Positions 36,499 through 47,109 are shown, counted from the first letter of the stretch. The stretch is DNA of 64,000 bases from Vreelandella neptunia (GCF_034479615.1 NZ_CP140255.1:3534001-3598000); one strand, 5' to 3'. Notes: generated from the letters alone by a model not told the origin. Numbers and translations are program-made.

Positions 36499-37143
36499 GG
36501 AAGCGTTTACAGCCCATGCTCGGACACGTGACCGTTTGGCTAGGCCGAAAGGGCTGGATTCGCCAGCATGGCGACCGCTATGACAGCTTTGTGGCGTTGG
36601 AAAGCGAGCAACCCAACGGGGCTTTTTCGATTGAGACTGCAGATCGAGGCTCACCGATCACCATCATGGCCATCCATGGCGGCAAAAATAGAGCCGGGCG
36701 CATCGTCACTTGCTAAGCGGATCCCAGGTAATACGTTTAATTATTACAATTTTAACGGACAAAAGAGGCGTCACAACTGGTATTTGCACAGCACCAGCAC
36801 CGAGTTTGACGAGCCAATCGCCTTAGCGTTTGCAAGCGGCTCAACGGTAGCAGTAACGCTTTATGGTTGCATGGGTCGAGGCGCTATTGCCTATAACCGA
36901 GGCGACAACGTTGAACTCCGACACCAGCTTGAAATTAAGTTGAAACGCACCGGTATGAAAAGCCGCCCGCATCCTATGTTTCACGGCTGTGGAAGGCACA
37001 ATATTTGTAACCGGGGCCAGCGCGACCTTCAGCTTGAGCTAACCCCGCGGCTACGCCTCTGCCCTTTTGCCTGGGGCAAACGGCGCGTCTTCATTGATCG
37101 TGTGCGGAAAGTGCTGGGCGACGATGATAATCTAGACAGCTAG
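36492..37143 (+). pseudogene. poly-gamma-glutamate hydrolase-like (YjqB/DUF867), frameshifted
   Basis: Two frames join into one family match. Frame one reads DRYDSFVALESEQPNGAFSI and RGSPITIMAIHGG. Frame two continues KIEPGASSLAKRIPGNTFN, HNWYLHSTSTEFDEPIALAF and HPMFHGCGRHNICNRGQRDL. The break is at a run of five A residues (36684-36688). With four A residues a continuous 216-residue protein results, a normal length for this zinc-dependent family. The visible metal-ligand candidates (HGG, LHST, Glu) are kept. It may be a recent loss, a sequencing error or slippage-controlled expression. The start overlaps the upstream gene. Confidence 0.82.
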
Positions 37144-37187
37144 GCTTCAACCCCCGAGCCACCGACCAATTGACAAGTGAGGCTGGT

Positions 37188-38093
37188 ATGTCATTACCCG
37201 AGGCATTTCCACTAAAAGATATTCCCCGTATCGAGGCCAGCCCCGACGACTACCGGCTGATTGAGCGCGTTCCGTTTACTAAGCCCGATGCTGCATTTCC
37301 ATTAACGTTACACCCGGCCGTCGGAGATGAACGAACCTTCGTTGTAGCCGATGTGGAAACCACCGGGCTAGATACGGAAGCAGATAGTATCATTGAGTTG
37401 GGCTTAGTCCGCGGTGAGTATAGCCCCAGCGGCGCACGTATAACGTCTATCACTGATGCACTCAGCCGCTTTGAAGATCCTGGCAAACCAATTCCTAAAG
37501 AAATTACCCAAATTACCGGTATCACCGATGCTGATGTCGCCGGCCATCGTATTGATGATGAGGAGATTGCTACGTGGTTTGAGGGAGACCCACTGGTCAT
37601 TGCACATAATGCCCGGTTTGATCGTCCCATAATGGATCGACGATTTCCCTTTTTAGCAGAGCGCGGTTGGGCATGTACGGCCAGTGGTATTCCATGGAAA
37701 ACGCTTGGGTACGAAGGACGCAAACTGGAATACCTGCTGCTGAAGCATGGTTATTTCTATGGTGGACATCGCGCCGAAGTGGATTGCTTAGCCACCGCTT
37801 GGTTGATGCATATTAATCAGGAAGCGTTTTCACAACTACTTACCAGCGCGCGCCAGCGCACAGTAGTTATTCGGGCGTTTGGTGCGCCTTTTGATGTAAA
37901 AGACACGCTCAAAGCCAGAGGGTATCGCTGGCATTCGGGCGATAAAGGGCCTAATAAAGGCTGGTGGACAGAAGTGGATGCCAATGCTATCGAAGAGGAG
38001 CAAGCATTTCTAAATGCCACCTACTCCCAAGGGTCGGAGCATGCGCACTATGAACCACAGACAGCTCGCACTCGCTTCAAAGGTATGAAGTAA
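37188..38093 (+). CDS. DnaQ-like 3'-5' exonuclease with C-terminal extension
   Basis: This 301-residue protein carries a DEDDh exonuclease: VVADVETTGLDTEADSIIEL (Exo I, near 52), PLVIAHNARFDRPIMDRRFP (Exo II, near 138) and GGHRAEVDCLATAWLM (Exo III, near 195). The last 80 residues form an added domain (RAFGAPFDVKDTLKARGYRW, NKGWWTEVD) seen in some stand-alone exonucleases, possibly for nucleic-acid binding. An upstream TTG at 37170 is in frame; the ATG at 37188 with GTGAGG before it is preferred. It could trim DNA ends in repair alongside RecBCD, which is an inference from location. Confidence 0.85.
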   Translation: MSLPEAFPLKDIPRIEASPDDYRLIERVPFTKPDAAFPLTLHPAVGDERTFVVADVETTGLDTEADSIIELGLVRGEYSPSGARITSITDALSRFEDPGKPIPKEITQITGITDADVAGHRIDDEEIATWFEGDPLVIAHNARFDRPIMDRRFPFLAERGWACTASGIPWKTLGYEGRKLEYLLLKHGYFYGGHRAEVDCLATAWLMHINQEAFSQLLTSARQRTVVIRAFGAPFDVKDTLKARGYRWHSGDKGPNKGWWTEVDANAIEEEQAFLNATYSQGSEHAHYEPQTARTRFKGMK

Positions 38094-38537
38094 AATGGAA
38101 CTGCCTACTCAGTGAAATTGTTATCCCCTATATCATGACTACCTCATCGCGTTCGTGCTCTAAACCTGGGAATTGCGAAACTGACCATGCTGCGCGCTGC
38201 GTTCAGCATAAGATTTAGAGGTCGATACTATTCACAATGCTTCGACTACAGGAACTAAAAAAATCATAGTGTTCCGAGACAGAAGGCATGCTCTCGTATT
38301 ACAACCAGCAGGCCTTATCCGCAGCAGAGAGTTGCGCTCAGGCTTGCGTAGTGTTGCCAAGGACGTGTGGCACATATGGCCGTGTCAGTAGACGCCACTC
38401 CAAGCCTTTTGGCACTGACCTCATCGGCCAATTCATTCTTCACCGACTTTATCACTGAGTCGTGCCTAATCAGATGCTCGCGTTCGATACAGCAGGTATT
38501 ATGAAAAGAGCTTTGAAATAAACGTGGTATCGCAGCA
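38094..38537. other. 444-bp gap between convergent units
   Basis: This lies between the plus-strand exonuclease gene and the 3' end of the minus-strand defence-like operon. No frame with recognisable homology, no RNA gene and no strong terminator hairpin were seen. It marks the left edge of the operon. Confidence 0.5.
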
Positions 38538-40658
38538 TCAGGCGAACCAGGGGCTCATGTGACCATATCCAAATACGAATGCTAGCTTACGCGCCCGAGT
38601 TAGGCTCACATAAACCAGAGCTCGCTCTTCATTCTCTCGCTGGCGGCGGGTAACGGCATCTGACGCAGCGCTCACTACAAAATCGAGCGGAAGTAGTCCT
38701 CGGTTAACCGAGGCGATGAATACTGCATCAAACTCAAGACCTTTTACCCGGTGCATAGTGGCTAAGTTCAGAGCGCCATCGGGTGTGCGCGTGCTGCGGC
38801 CATCTAACAAGTGACAACGCTGTTGACGGCTTTCTAACGCATGTTTTAGTTCTGTGACTTCTTTGCGTGTTCGCGCAATCACACAGCAGGCCTCTGGTAC
38901 TAAAGCATTATCTTCTATGGACACTAATATCGCCTCGGCTTGCTCGTCCATGCTATCGAAGCAGCGTATTTCTGGCGCAGGCCCGTGCATCAAAGAGTGA
39001 TAAAACGCCTGGGTATCTTCACCGCCATCTAAGTCATCAACGGCGACACCTTCTAATACGCTCACTGCTAGTTGACGCGTTTCATCAGTGGTGCGGTAAT
39101 TCACTTTTAACCGCGCACTGCGGCCTCGAATGTTGATTCCACACTGGCCTAGCACCACTTTGTTTTTGCCGTAAATCCGCTGGTGACCGTCGCCCACCAT
39201 AAACAGATCATTTTTACCTTCAGGCACTAATGCTCGCAGTAGCATAAACGCCTGAGTGCCCATATCTTGGGCTTCATCAACAATCACGGAACTGATGGCA
39301 GGCCGCAGATCAGGGTTAGCCTCCAAGAGCTTGCGCGCGTCGCGGTAAGCATCATCAGCTTCTTTGAGATGGTTACTGGCCAATAAATGACGATAACGTT
39401 CAAACACTGGCCAAATCTCCGCTCGCTGCTGGCGATTCAGGCGCGTACCACGCCCCAAGCGTGATGCTTTTTTATAAACCTCTACCGTCGTCACTGACTG
39501 AGGCTGAACCACCCTGGCCCACTCTTCTTTGAAAAATGCCACCGTCAGGTCTGAGCTAGCGGGCTTTTCGGCGTAGGCATCATTCCACAACCTGTTTTCT
39601 TCTTTAGCATTCATCAACAGGCCATAGTCATAGCCCACTTTTTTGAGAAAGCTAACTACCCACGCATCTAAGTTCACCACCTCGATATGTTTTAGCACTG
39701 CCTGTGAACAAATCTTATTTAAATTTTGCTGAATATCGGCGGCCAAATTACGGGTAAAGGTGGTGAATAAGACTTGACCCTCGCTACTCCCTTGCTTTTC
39801 AGCAAGTTGCTCTGCCAACCATTTAGCACGGTGCATCGCGACGACCGTTTTGCCGGTACCCGCACCGCCTAAGACACGCACTGGGCCGTTTTTATCGCCA
39901 GTAGACAAACGCCGCTGGGCTGGATGCAAGAAGACACGCCATTTTTCCAACGACTGACTTAGCACTTCTTGCAAAGCTTGTTCATTATCGGCCACCGCGA
40001 AATGTGCCCGCGATTCCGGCCGCGCTAATGCGGTACTGAAGTCCTCAATGTCCACCTTATCAGGAACTGTTGGCACGGTTTCTTGATACGCCTCTTCAAA
40101 ACTCGCCCCGGCCATCAACATGAATAGGCCTTCGTAAGCATCTGGAGGGAGCTGGTCATTATCGCGAGCAATCTCAAGATCTGCTTCAATTTTCATACTG
40201 CGTATTAAAGGAATCGTTTCTTCCGGCACGCCTAGCTGCATCAACTGCCTATCACGAATCGCATCAAACAGACCAGCTTGCACTGGGGGCATGGGTTGAT
40301 GGGCAGGGTTCTGTAAAACTCCTTCTTCAACGGTAAACATCTGCAAGCTGCCGGTATTGGGGTTAACTTCCACCTTTCGCTTTGCCGCCCACGTATAAGC
40401 CGGTTCGTGATGGTCCACATACAGCATTAAATAGAGGTTTTCTTTTTCGGCAGCAGCCAAAATAATGCGCACGTCTTGATTGGCACGTATTGAGCGCAGC
40501 TTGTTGTCTTTAAACGCGGTCAATCGTTCATAGTGCAACCCACCATGCTGAGGATCCTGTTGGAACAGCATCACCGCCTTGTTAGCTTGGCTCTGTTCAT
40601 TGGGTGTGAGCTTTAACAGGCTTTCAAAATACTTTTCGGAGAAGGCTACGCTGACCAT
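38538..40658 (-). CDS. UvrD-like SF1 helicase with N-terminal RelE-like domain
   Basis: This 706-residue protein is the last gene of the operon. Residues 1-95 (VSVAFSEKYFESLLKLTPNE, LTAFKDNKLRSIRANQDVRI, YLMLYVDHHEPAYTWAAKRK) resemble a RelE/ParE-type ribonuclease or gyrase-toxin fold. Then comes a UvrD/Rep helicase: Walker A VLGGAGTGKTVVAMHRAKWL (near 262), Walker B SVIVDEAQDMGTQAF (near 457), NLATMHRVKGLEFDAVFIA and VYVSLTRARKLAFVFGYG. An upstream ATG at 40730 lies in the previous gene; AGGAG before 40658 fixes the start, one base past the upstream stop. DNA unwinding is likely. Whether the RelE-like part is catalytic cannot be judged from sequence. Confidence 0.88.
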   Translation of the reverse strand: MVSVAFSEKYFESLLKLTPNEQSQANKAVMLFQQDPQHGGLHYERLTAFKDNKLRSIRANQDVRIILAAAEKENLYLMLYVDHHEPAYTWAAKRKVEVNPNTGSLQMFTVEEGVLQNPAHQPMPPVQAGLFDAIRDRQLMQLGVPEETIPLIRSMKIEADLEIARDNDQLPPDAYEGLFMLMAGASFEEAYQETVPTVPDKVDIEDFSTALARPESRAHFAVADNEQALQEVLSQSLEKWRVFLHPAQRRLSTGDKNGPVRVLGGAGTGKTVVAMHRAKWLAEQLAEKQGSSEGQVLFTTFTRNLAADIQQNLNKICSQAVLKHIEVVNLDAWVVSFLKKVGYDYGLLMNAKEENRLWNDAYAEKPASSDLTVAFFKEEWARVVQPQSVTTVEVYKKASRLGRGTRLNRQQRAEIWPVFERYRHLLASNHLKEADDAYRDARKLLEANPDLRPAISSVIVDEAQDMGTQAFMLLRALVPEGKNDLFMVGDGHQRIYGKNKVVLGQCGINIRGRSARLKVNYRTTDETRQLAVSVLEGVAVDDLDGGEDTQAFYHSLMHGPAPEIRCFDSMDEQAEAILVSIEDNALVPEACCVIARTRKEVTELKHALESRQQRCHLLDGRSTRTPDGALNLATMHRVKGLEFDAVFIASVNRGLLPLDFVVSAASDAVTRRQRENEERALVYVSLTRARKLAFVFGYGHMSPWFA

Positions 40659-40659
40659 T

Positions 40660-43600
40660 TTAAGCTCCTGAGTCCAATTCATGTAAGGTGGCTGCCAACG
40701 CGTCGACAGACGTGCAGATGTGCCAGCCATCGGCTTCCAAATAAGGTCTTGCGGCGGCTTGATCCTCTATTTCTTCTAACAACAGCGCGACCTTTTGAGC
40801 GTCGAACTGAAGCTCAACTTCCCCCACCACCTCATCGAACTCTCCTGCAGTCAGTTCTTCAGCCACCCGCGCCTGAGCGGGCCATACAATATCGTGTCCT
40901 TTAAGTGCCATCGCTAGCGATTCATCTAACAAAGTAAACCACTCAGGATATTGCTCGGAAGAAGCCTTCTCTAAAGGTGCCTGCTGCTCTGGCCATAGAA
41001 AACCCGCCGCAATACCACTGCTTTTCGACTCCGGCGTCCATGCATAGAACACCGGCAAGAACTGTAGGAAATTAAAGGCTGTCCATAAGCGCTGCCATTG
41101 ATAGCGGGCAGCATCTTCACTGCTGTTGTTAATGTCGTAGACGAGCGTTGCCATCACGCGAGTCAAATCTAAAGTGGTCAGCAATTCTTGAGCAGCCACT
41201 ACCTCTAAGGTCAGCGTGGCAGGTCCATGCTGATCTAACAGTGAAACGCTACCCGTGAGAGCTACAGGTTCAGGTGTTAGGTCAGTAAACGAGGCGGGTA
41301 AACCCCTTAGGTTATCCAGCACCCGCTGCTTGATAGCGGTGTCAGCCAGAGATTTTCCAGGCAAGCACTGAAAGAGAAACAGTAATGCCTGTTTTGCCAG
41401 GGCGTCGGTATTCTGTTCGCAAAGAAAATGCAGCAACAGCTGGAAAGTCGATTTACTTAAATGTTCCGCCGTGTTGCTAACTCCAGCCTTCACGGCCAAA
41501 CCTGCAATTGCCTGATGATTGTGTTCAGGGGATGTCATTCCCGCTGGTAGGGGCACATCCATGGCTTTATCGCCCATCACACTATTGATGTCGTACCAAT
41601 TGAGCGACCACACCACAAAACCTGCATGAACAAGTGCTTGGCGCTTGAGTAAGTCATCGTTAGCGGTACGAGCATGGTATCGATAGCCATCTAGGAAAAT
41701 AGCCACCGGTTTTAGCTCACTACGTGCTGGCCACATCACAAAATCTGGGCGACTGGCAAACTGAACACCTTCAGGAGCGCCCAAATCTACCTGTGGCTCC
41801 AGCTCATAACCTACATCGCCTATCGTCAGACGATAGCCGTGCTTACCACGAACCACGTCCTGAGAAACCCGTACCTTCTGCTCTGCTACGCAGGAGGTGC
41901 CCGAAAAACGCGTTAAGGCTTCAGGAAAACGCGCTTCTAGTTCGCTGTCTATCCAGGGGTTGCCACCCAAGGCACTCAGTGACTCTGCGTTCTTGACCCA
42001 CTCATGGCCCCCTTTTACTACCTCTTTAAGCATTTCTAGCGCCAGCCCTTTGCTGGTGCTCTCCATGCCGTAGGCATTGCGATATTCAAGCAGGCAGCGG
42101 TAACAACCATCCATGGTGTTGTCGTAACAATCGCAGCGATCCATCACTTCATACGCCATCTGAAACACGGCCTGCATGTTCTCAGCGCGGCTTAAAAGCT
42201 CGTGCAAATAACCTGTTCCACCAGGCACCGAGTCATATAACACAATAAAGTGTCTACGCTCGTCGGTTTCACCTATTGGCTCGCTTTGATATGCCACTCG
42301 CAAGTGATCAACCTTACCCCCAAAGCGGCGCTTTAGCCCCAGCTGTAAAGCTGCCACAAAGGAATTAACCTGCTCCTCTGTGCCACCCGTCGCCAACCTG
42401 GGCAGTAAAATTCGCAGCCCTTCCGAGGTAAAACGGCGGTAAAGATATAGGCAATTTTCGATGCCAAGATCTTCTTTACCGCTCGCTAGCTTTTTAGGTC
42501 CACGGGAGTAGCGGCATGACTTTAGGTGAACAGCCTCCTTTTTACCGGCGGCTGCCGCTTTTGATTGCACCGAACCGCACTCTCTGCAAATGGGAAACCC
42601 AGTCCGTTGGATATGCTCACCGGCCACATCAAAGTACATCTCCTCGCCCTCTCGTCGGCCAAAATTCACCTCCAAGAAGTTAGCCGCCCGGATAAACTCA
42701 AACCCAAAGGGCTTATCCTTATCATCCAGCACCCAGGTAATCGTGATGTCTGACGGTGCAAAGTCGATCAACATCTGCTTATTGAAGAACACCGGCTCGC
42801 GATCATCAGAGCGATCGTCCAACTGTGCTTCTTTCGCATTGGTAAACGCATACACCTGGGTCATTTTCAGCATTTTGGTGCGTGCGCTTGCATCACCCCA
42901 CTGATTGGTACGGCAACGCGGGCAGGTTTTATCACTAAACCCAGCGCTGGGGTCATCCGCTGGGGCGGAGTAGTGGCAACGGGGGCAGAATCGCCAGTCT
43001 TGAATATTACGGCCTTTAGCCGTTTCCACACGGGTTACGGTGACACGTCGGCTACCCGCATAAAACACCGATTCAGGAGCCAGCTCGGTGAGTGCCGCCT
43101 GGGCAGGACGCTGGTATTCATATTCGCGCTTGATGAACTCGCGCTCGGCACCGCTGCCCGCGACGGCTTTATCCGAGCGGAAAATCACCGAATGAAGTGT
43201 CGCGCCCTCTTCGGGAAACGCGTAATTCGGTAGTAGGCCTTCATCGGTAAAGAAGTTAAGCGTTTCGCGCTTATTCATGCGTATCCGCATTCCCCGGTAG
43301 CCTGCTGACTCCCGCTCCAGCTCCATCATTTCTGCTTGAGTATGCTCATCCTGAGGTTGCTTGCGCAGCTTTTCTAACTGCTTGTCTAGCTCTTTAATTG
43401 TACCCGCCATTCGCTGACGCTCATCGGCGACCAACCTGAGTCGATTCAGCACATAGAGCCGCAGATGATCTTCACTATGCTGGGGGCCACCAAACAGATA
43501 CTGGCGCAGTAGCTCTTGGTCTTCATCACTTAATTGGGTTGCCACATGGCTGACAAAGCCATCCCACACTTCCTGCATGTTGTGTTCAATAAAAGTCAGC

Positions 43601-46600
43601 AGCGTGTAGGGAAAACGATCTTGCTGCGTTTTCTCAACGACATCCAATACCGGCTGCATGCCGGCGGGCACAACGTTTTCGCCCTTTGCCGCACGGGTCC
43701 AGCAGTCCATCGCGTAGGCCAACAGCTGGCGGCGCAACACATGGCGTGCTTTTAGGAAAACAGCTGGGGGTTCTACCGGTGTATCCAGCATTCGGCTGGG
43801 GTCGGCATAAAACACCAAATCATGGGGTCGACCGTTAGCTACGGTTAACACAAATGAGTTGCCGTCCCGGCGACCACCGCGTCCTACCCGCTGCAAATAA
43901 TTGGCTTGCGCAGGTGGCACGGAACATAGCAATACGCTGGACAGGTCACCAATATCAATCCCCATTTCCAGCGTCGGCGTCGCTGAAAGCAGGTTATATT
44001 CCCAAGGTTTGTCACCTTTTATAAAGCTGTTTTCCACCCGCACCCGGTCACTACTGGCCAGCAAGCCGGTATGTTCGTGAGCAATCACGCGGTGAATTTC
44101 ACCGTGTCGGAATAGCGTACGATACAGCGAATCACGCAACGGTCGAGTATGCTCATATACCCGACGTGGGTCGGATGCGTTGAGCAATGGCAATCCTATC
44201 CACTGGGCAGCATGGTCGGCAGGTAAATGAAGCGGCCGATAACCTGGGCATTCTACGGCCTGTATATCGCAAGTAATGGCTAGTTGTTCTGGGTTAAGAA
44301 CCCAAAGCGCAACACCACTTTCGTTTTGTTCTTGCCGAACTAACCCGGAAGCACACAGCGCTTCTAAAGCAGTGACGATAACTTGCTCACGCTGCTTTTT
44401 ATCAACGAGCGCTTCAGGATTTAAGCACCCTAACCAGCGCTCGTACCAAGTTTGAACATTATTGCTGTGTGTAAGTAGCTCGTAGCCTTCACCGTTACCC
44501 GTCGCTGGGTATTTTGGGCGCGGCGACCCAGGCCCCAGCGGGGGAACATAGTGCAAAAATTTAAGTAAATACGCAGTACCCGATTTTTCTCGGTAATATC
44601 GCAAATCCTCTAAACCAACCGCACCTAAATGGGTCATGTGTTGCATCAAACCCACCATAAACCCAGCGGCTGCCTCACGATCGATTCGGTAACCCAACGT
44701 ATTATCTACCGTCTCAGCCCAATGCGCGGCGGCTTGTTCAACCCGTACCAACGGCCAATCCAATGCCGCTATGCCCAGCCGATTGAGTGACCGCCCCACC
44801 TGGGAACGCCAGGCCACATCCTCCAATGCCTGCCACAACATACGCTGACGAATTAACTGCAGCAGGCGTTCCGGGGCTTTCACTTCGCCGGTTAATTCAA
44901 AGTGCTCAAAATCAGCGCTAAAGCGCTGGTCGGGTGGCATAAACTCACGCAGATAGTAGGGCAGCGACAGCCGCCCCTGAAGGCCTGCATGGTTCAGCCA
45001 GAACGCTTCAAACTGCTCAGGTAGCTGCAGAATGGGTAACGGCTCAGCGTGGCTTTCAAGCAGTTGGGTTAACGCCATACGCACGTTATTTTGCCAGGTA
45101 CGCGCAGCGAAAAAGCCTGCCCGATGGGTGGCATCCTGCACCGAGTCACTGAAGGTCAGCAGCTTGCGATCGTCGTTATCACGGCTGCTAAATAGCTGAT
45201 GAATGGCCACTGCGCTTAGGCTGGCAGCCCGCGCACCAAACACAATTAACGACTTTTTAGCCGCACAGTAAGGGCAGCTGTTTTCATGAATCACGCGATT
45301 CACGCCACCACGGGTTTCTTCTTTTAGCTGGTGTGGTTTGCTTACTCGCACCAGCGCTTCATTGACTGCCTGGCACCCTTTACATGCGCCAGTAAAATCG
45401 GCTGCTGCTGTTTTGCCACACTGGCAACACACTTTAAAATTATGAAGCACCGTGCCAGCAGGAGATTGTTTTTCGCCCTGCTGCCAAGGCAGTAACAAGG
45501 TGGTTTCCGCATGGTGGCTAAAAAAGCTGGAATAAATAGCTTGAAGCTCTGTTTCCACCACATCATCGGTGACAGCTCCGCCTTCCATACGGGTTAACCA
45601 CGCAGTGCCATGGCACTCACGACACTGCACCAACGGCAAGCGCACCTGGGGCTGGTCTTTGGGCGGCTGGTCGTCACCAAACGACAACAGCGGAGCATGT
45701 TCTAGAGCGCTTTCTTCTCCTTCGGATACATGCCCTGCAGATATGTGAACAGTGACATCAGGCTCCCGAAGGGTTCCCACAATCCGTCGTAGTTCCCGAG
45801 ACCACAGCTGCATACGCAGTTGCACAAAGGGCCGCCCGACCTGATCTCTCGCATGGGCCACCAACGACAACAGCGCCAGCAACGCCTGCTCAGGCTGGCG
45901 TGCAAACTGCTGTGGCACCTGCGCCGCTAATTTATTGACTAGTGCTTGGAACGTTGGCGTACCGCTACCCAGCTTTAACTGGCGCAGCAAGTTAGCCACT
46001 TGGCCATGCTGCTTTAATTCCGCCCCTAATGCTTGGCGTCCTGTCTCTGTCGAGAGCGCATCATCAGGTGCCTTACTGAAAAACAGCTGATAAGCCGTAT
46101 ACAAATACGTATCTAACCCTTCCTGCAACGCCACCTGTAACGCTTCTGGGCCAATTTGCGGATTTAGGTTCAAAAACGCGATGTTATCCAGGAACTCGGT
46201 GTCACTCATGCGCTGCTCAGCAATCACCGAATCACGCCCAAACGGGCTGGAGAAAATATCCCCCGCATACGAAAGCAGCCCGTTAACACTGTCATCACCG
46301 CCCAGCGTTGCAGAAGTGCCTACACAAATAAGCTGCTCGGGCTGCATATCAAAGCGTGCCCGTAAACGACGGATCAACAAAGAAAGATCTGTTCCCTGGG
46401 CACCATCAAAGGTGTGTAGCTCATCGACCACCAAATAACGCAGCGTATCTTGCCCATTGTGCGCCCACAGCTTTTGATCTTTTGGGCGCATCAGCAGGTA
46501 ATCCAACATTTTATAGTTGGTAAGCAGTACGTCTGGTGGGTTATTGCGCAGGGTGTCTTTATCCGTGATGACCTGATCTGGCCCCATCATCTTACTCCCC

Positions 46601-47109
46601 TGGCCATCACCGCCAACAAATAGCCCAACTCGCAGACCTTTTAGCGCAGGTTGCTGGTAAACCTCTTTGGCAAAACGCTTAGCTTGGTCAGTCGCCAGCG
46701 CGTTCATTGGGTAAATCACGATGGCTTTAATACCAGGGTCATTCGCCCGCTGGCAGTGATCAAGCACCGGGTACATAAAACACTCGGTTTTGCCTGATCC
46801 TGTGCCGGTAGCGACTAGGGTATTCGCCGCTTTTCGATCAGAGGCCAGGCGCTGCCACGCCTGCTCTTGATGAGCATAAGGAGGAAACTCTGTTTCAAAC
46901 CCCTTAAAAAAATCTCGCCCCGATGCGCCGATTAAGAACGGCAAGCCCACCGAAATATATGGCCCTTTAATAAACGCCTCACCGCCCTGCTGCTCTTCCA
47001 CCAAGCGCTGAAACTCGCCTTTGAATGGCACCGTTTCGGTTTCAAAACCAGTCACAATAAATTCGCGCAGGGCGGCAGAGACTTCACTAGCAAGTAGGCC
47101 GGGGATCAT
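40660..47109 (-). CDS. giant DEAD-box helicase with DUF1998 (DrmA/DrmB- or DruE-like)
   Basis: This 2149-residue protein is an SF2 helicase with a DUF1998 end. The N-terminal motor has Walker A VATGTGSGKTECFMYPVLD (about 99-117), NALATDQAKRFAKEVYQQ, the Walker B variant RYLVVDELHTFDGAQGTDL and motif VI LQRVGRGGRRDGNSFVL (near 1080). Several zinc-ribbon Cys sets follow (CCQCGKTAAADF, CPYCAAKKS, CPRCHYSAPADD, CPRCRTNQW, CRECGSVQS). The DUF1998 signature is GGTGYLHELLSRAENM then RCDCYDNTMDGCYRCLLEYR. Similar giants occur in Druantia (DruE), and the two parts resemble DISARM DrmA plus DrmB. The ATG at 47109 has AAGGA at good spacing; an upstream TTG is less likely. Confidence 0.9.
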   Translation of the reverse strand: MIPGLLASEVSAALREFIVTGFETETVPFKGEFQRLVEEQQGGEAFIKGPYISVGLPFLIGASGRDFFKGFETEFPPYAHQEQAWQRLASDRKAANTLVATGTGSGKTECFMYPVLDHCQRANDPGIKAIVIYPMNALATDQAKRFAKEVYQQPALKGLRVGLFVGGDGQGSKMMGPDQVITDKDTLRNNPPDVLLTNYKMLDYLLMRPKDQKLWAHNGQDTLRYLVVDELHTFDGAQGTDLSLLIRRLRARFDMQPEQLICVGTSATLGGDDSVNGLLSYAGDIFSSPFGRDSVIAEQRMSDTEFLDNIAFLNLNPQIGPEALQVALQEGLDTYLYTAYQLFFSKAPDDALSTETGRQALGAELKQHGQVANLLRQLKLGSGTPTFQALVNKLAAQVPQQFARQPEQALLALLSLVAHARDQVGRPFVQLRMQLWSRELRRIVGTLREPDVTVHISAGHVSEGEESALEHAPLLSFGDDQPPKDQPQVRLPLVQCRECHGTAWLTRMEGGAVTDDVVETELQAIYSSFFSHHAETTLLLPWQQGEKQSPAGTVLHNFKVCCQCGKTAAADFTGACKGCQAVNEALVRVSKPHQLKEETRGGVNRVIHENSCPYCAAKKSLIVFGARAASLSAVAIHQLFSSRDNDDRKLLTFSDSVQDATHRAGFFAARTWQNNVRMALTQLLESHAEPLPILQLPEQFEAFWLNHAGLQGRLSLPYYLREFMPPDQRFSADFEHFELTGEVKAPERLLQLIRQRMLWQALEDVAWRSQVGRSLNRLGIAALDWPLVRVEQAAAHWAETVDNTLGYRIDREAAAGFMVGLMQHMTHLGAVGLEDLRYYREKSGTAYLLKFLHYVPPLGPGSPRPKYPATGNGEGYELLTHSNNVQTWYERWLGCLNPEALVDKKQREQVIVTALEALCASGLVRQEQNESGVALWVLNPEQLAITCDIQAVECPGYRPLHLPADHAAQWIGLPLLNASDPRRVYEHTRPLRDSLYRTLFRHGEIHRVIAHEHTGLLASSDRVRVENSFIKGDKPWEYNLLSATPTLEMGIDIGDLSSVLLCSVPPAQANYLQRVGRGGRRDGNSFVLTVANGRPHDLVFYADPSRMLDTPVEPPAVFLKARHVLRRQLLAYAMDCWTRAAKGENVVPAGMQPVLDVVEKTQQDRFPYTLLTFIEHNMQEVWDGFVSHVATQLSDEDQELLRQYLFGGPQHSEDHLRLYVLNRLRLVADERQRMAGTIKELDKQLEKLRKQPQDEHTQAEMMELERESAGYRGMRIRMNKRETLNFFTDEGLLPNYAFPEEGATLHSVIFRSDKAVAGSGAEREFIKREYEYQRPAQAALTELAPESVFYAGSRRVTVTRVETAKGRNIQDWRFCPRCHYSAPADDPSAGFSDKTCPRCRTNQWGDASARTKMLKMTQVYAFTNAKEAQLDDRSDDREPVFFNKQMLIDFAPSDITITWVLDDKDKPFGFEFIRAANFLEVNFGRREGEEMYFDVAGEHIQRTGFPICRECGSVQSKAAAAGKKEAVHLKSCRYSRGPKKLASGKEDLGIENCLYLYRRFTSEGLRILLPRLATGGTEEQVNSFVAALQLGLKRRFGGKVDHLRVAYQSEPIGETDERRHFIVLYDSVPGGTGYLHELLSRAENMQAVFQMAYEVMDRCDCYDNTMDGCYRCLLEYRNAYGMESTSKGLALEMLKEVVKGGHEWVKNAESLSALGGNPWIDSELEARFPEALTRFSGTSCVAEQKVRVSQDVVRGKHGYRLTIGDVGYELEPQVDLGAPEGVQFASRPDFVMWPARSELKPVAIFLDGYRYHARTANDDLLKRQALVHAGFVVWSLNWYDINSVMGDKAMDVPLPAGMTSPEHNHQAIAGLAVKAGVSNTAEHLSKSTFQLLLHFLCEQNTDALAKQALLFLFQCLPGKSLADTAIKQRVLDNLRGLPASFTDLTPEPVALTGSVSLLDQHGPATLTLEVVAAQELLTTLDLTRVMATLVYDINNSSEDAARYQWQRLWTAFNFLQFLPVFYAWTPESKSSGIAAGFLWPEQQAPLEKASSEQYPEWFTLLDESLAMALKGHDIVWPAQARVAEELTAGEFDEVVGEVELQFDAQKVALLLEEIEDQAAARPYLEADGWHICTSVDALAATLHELDSGA

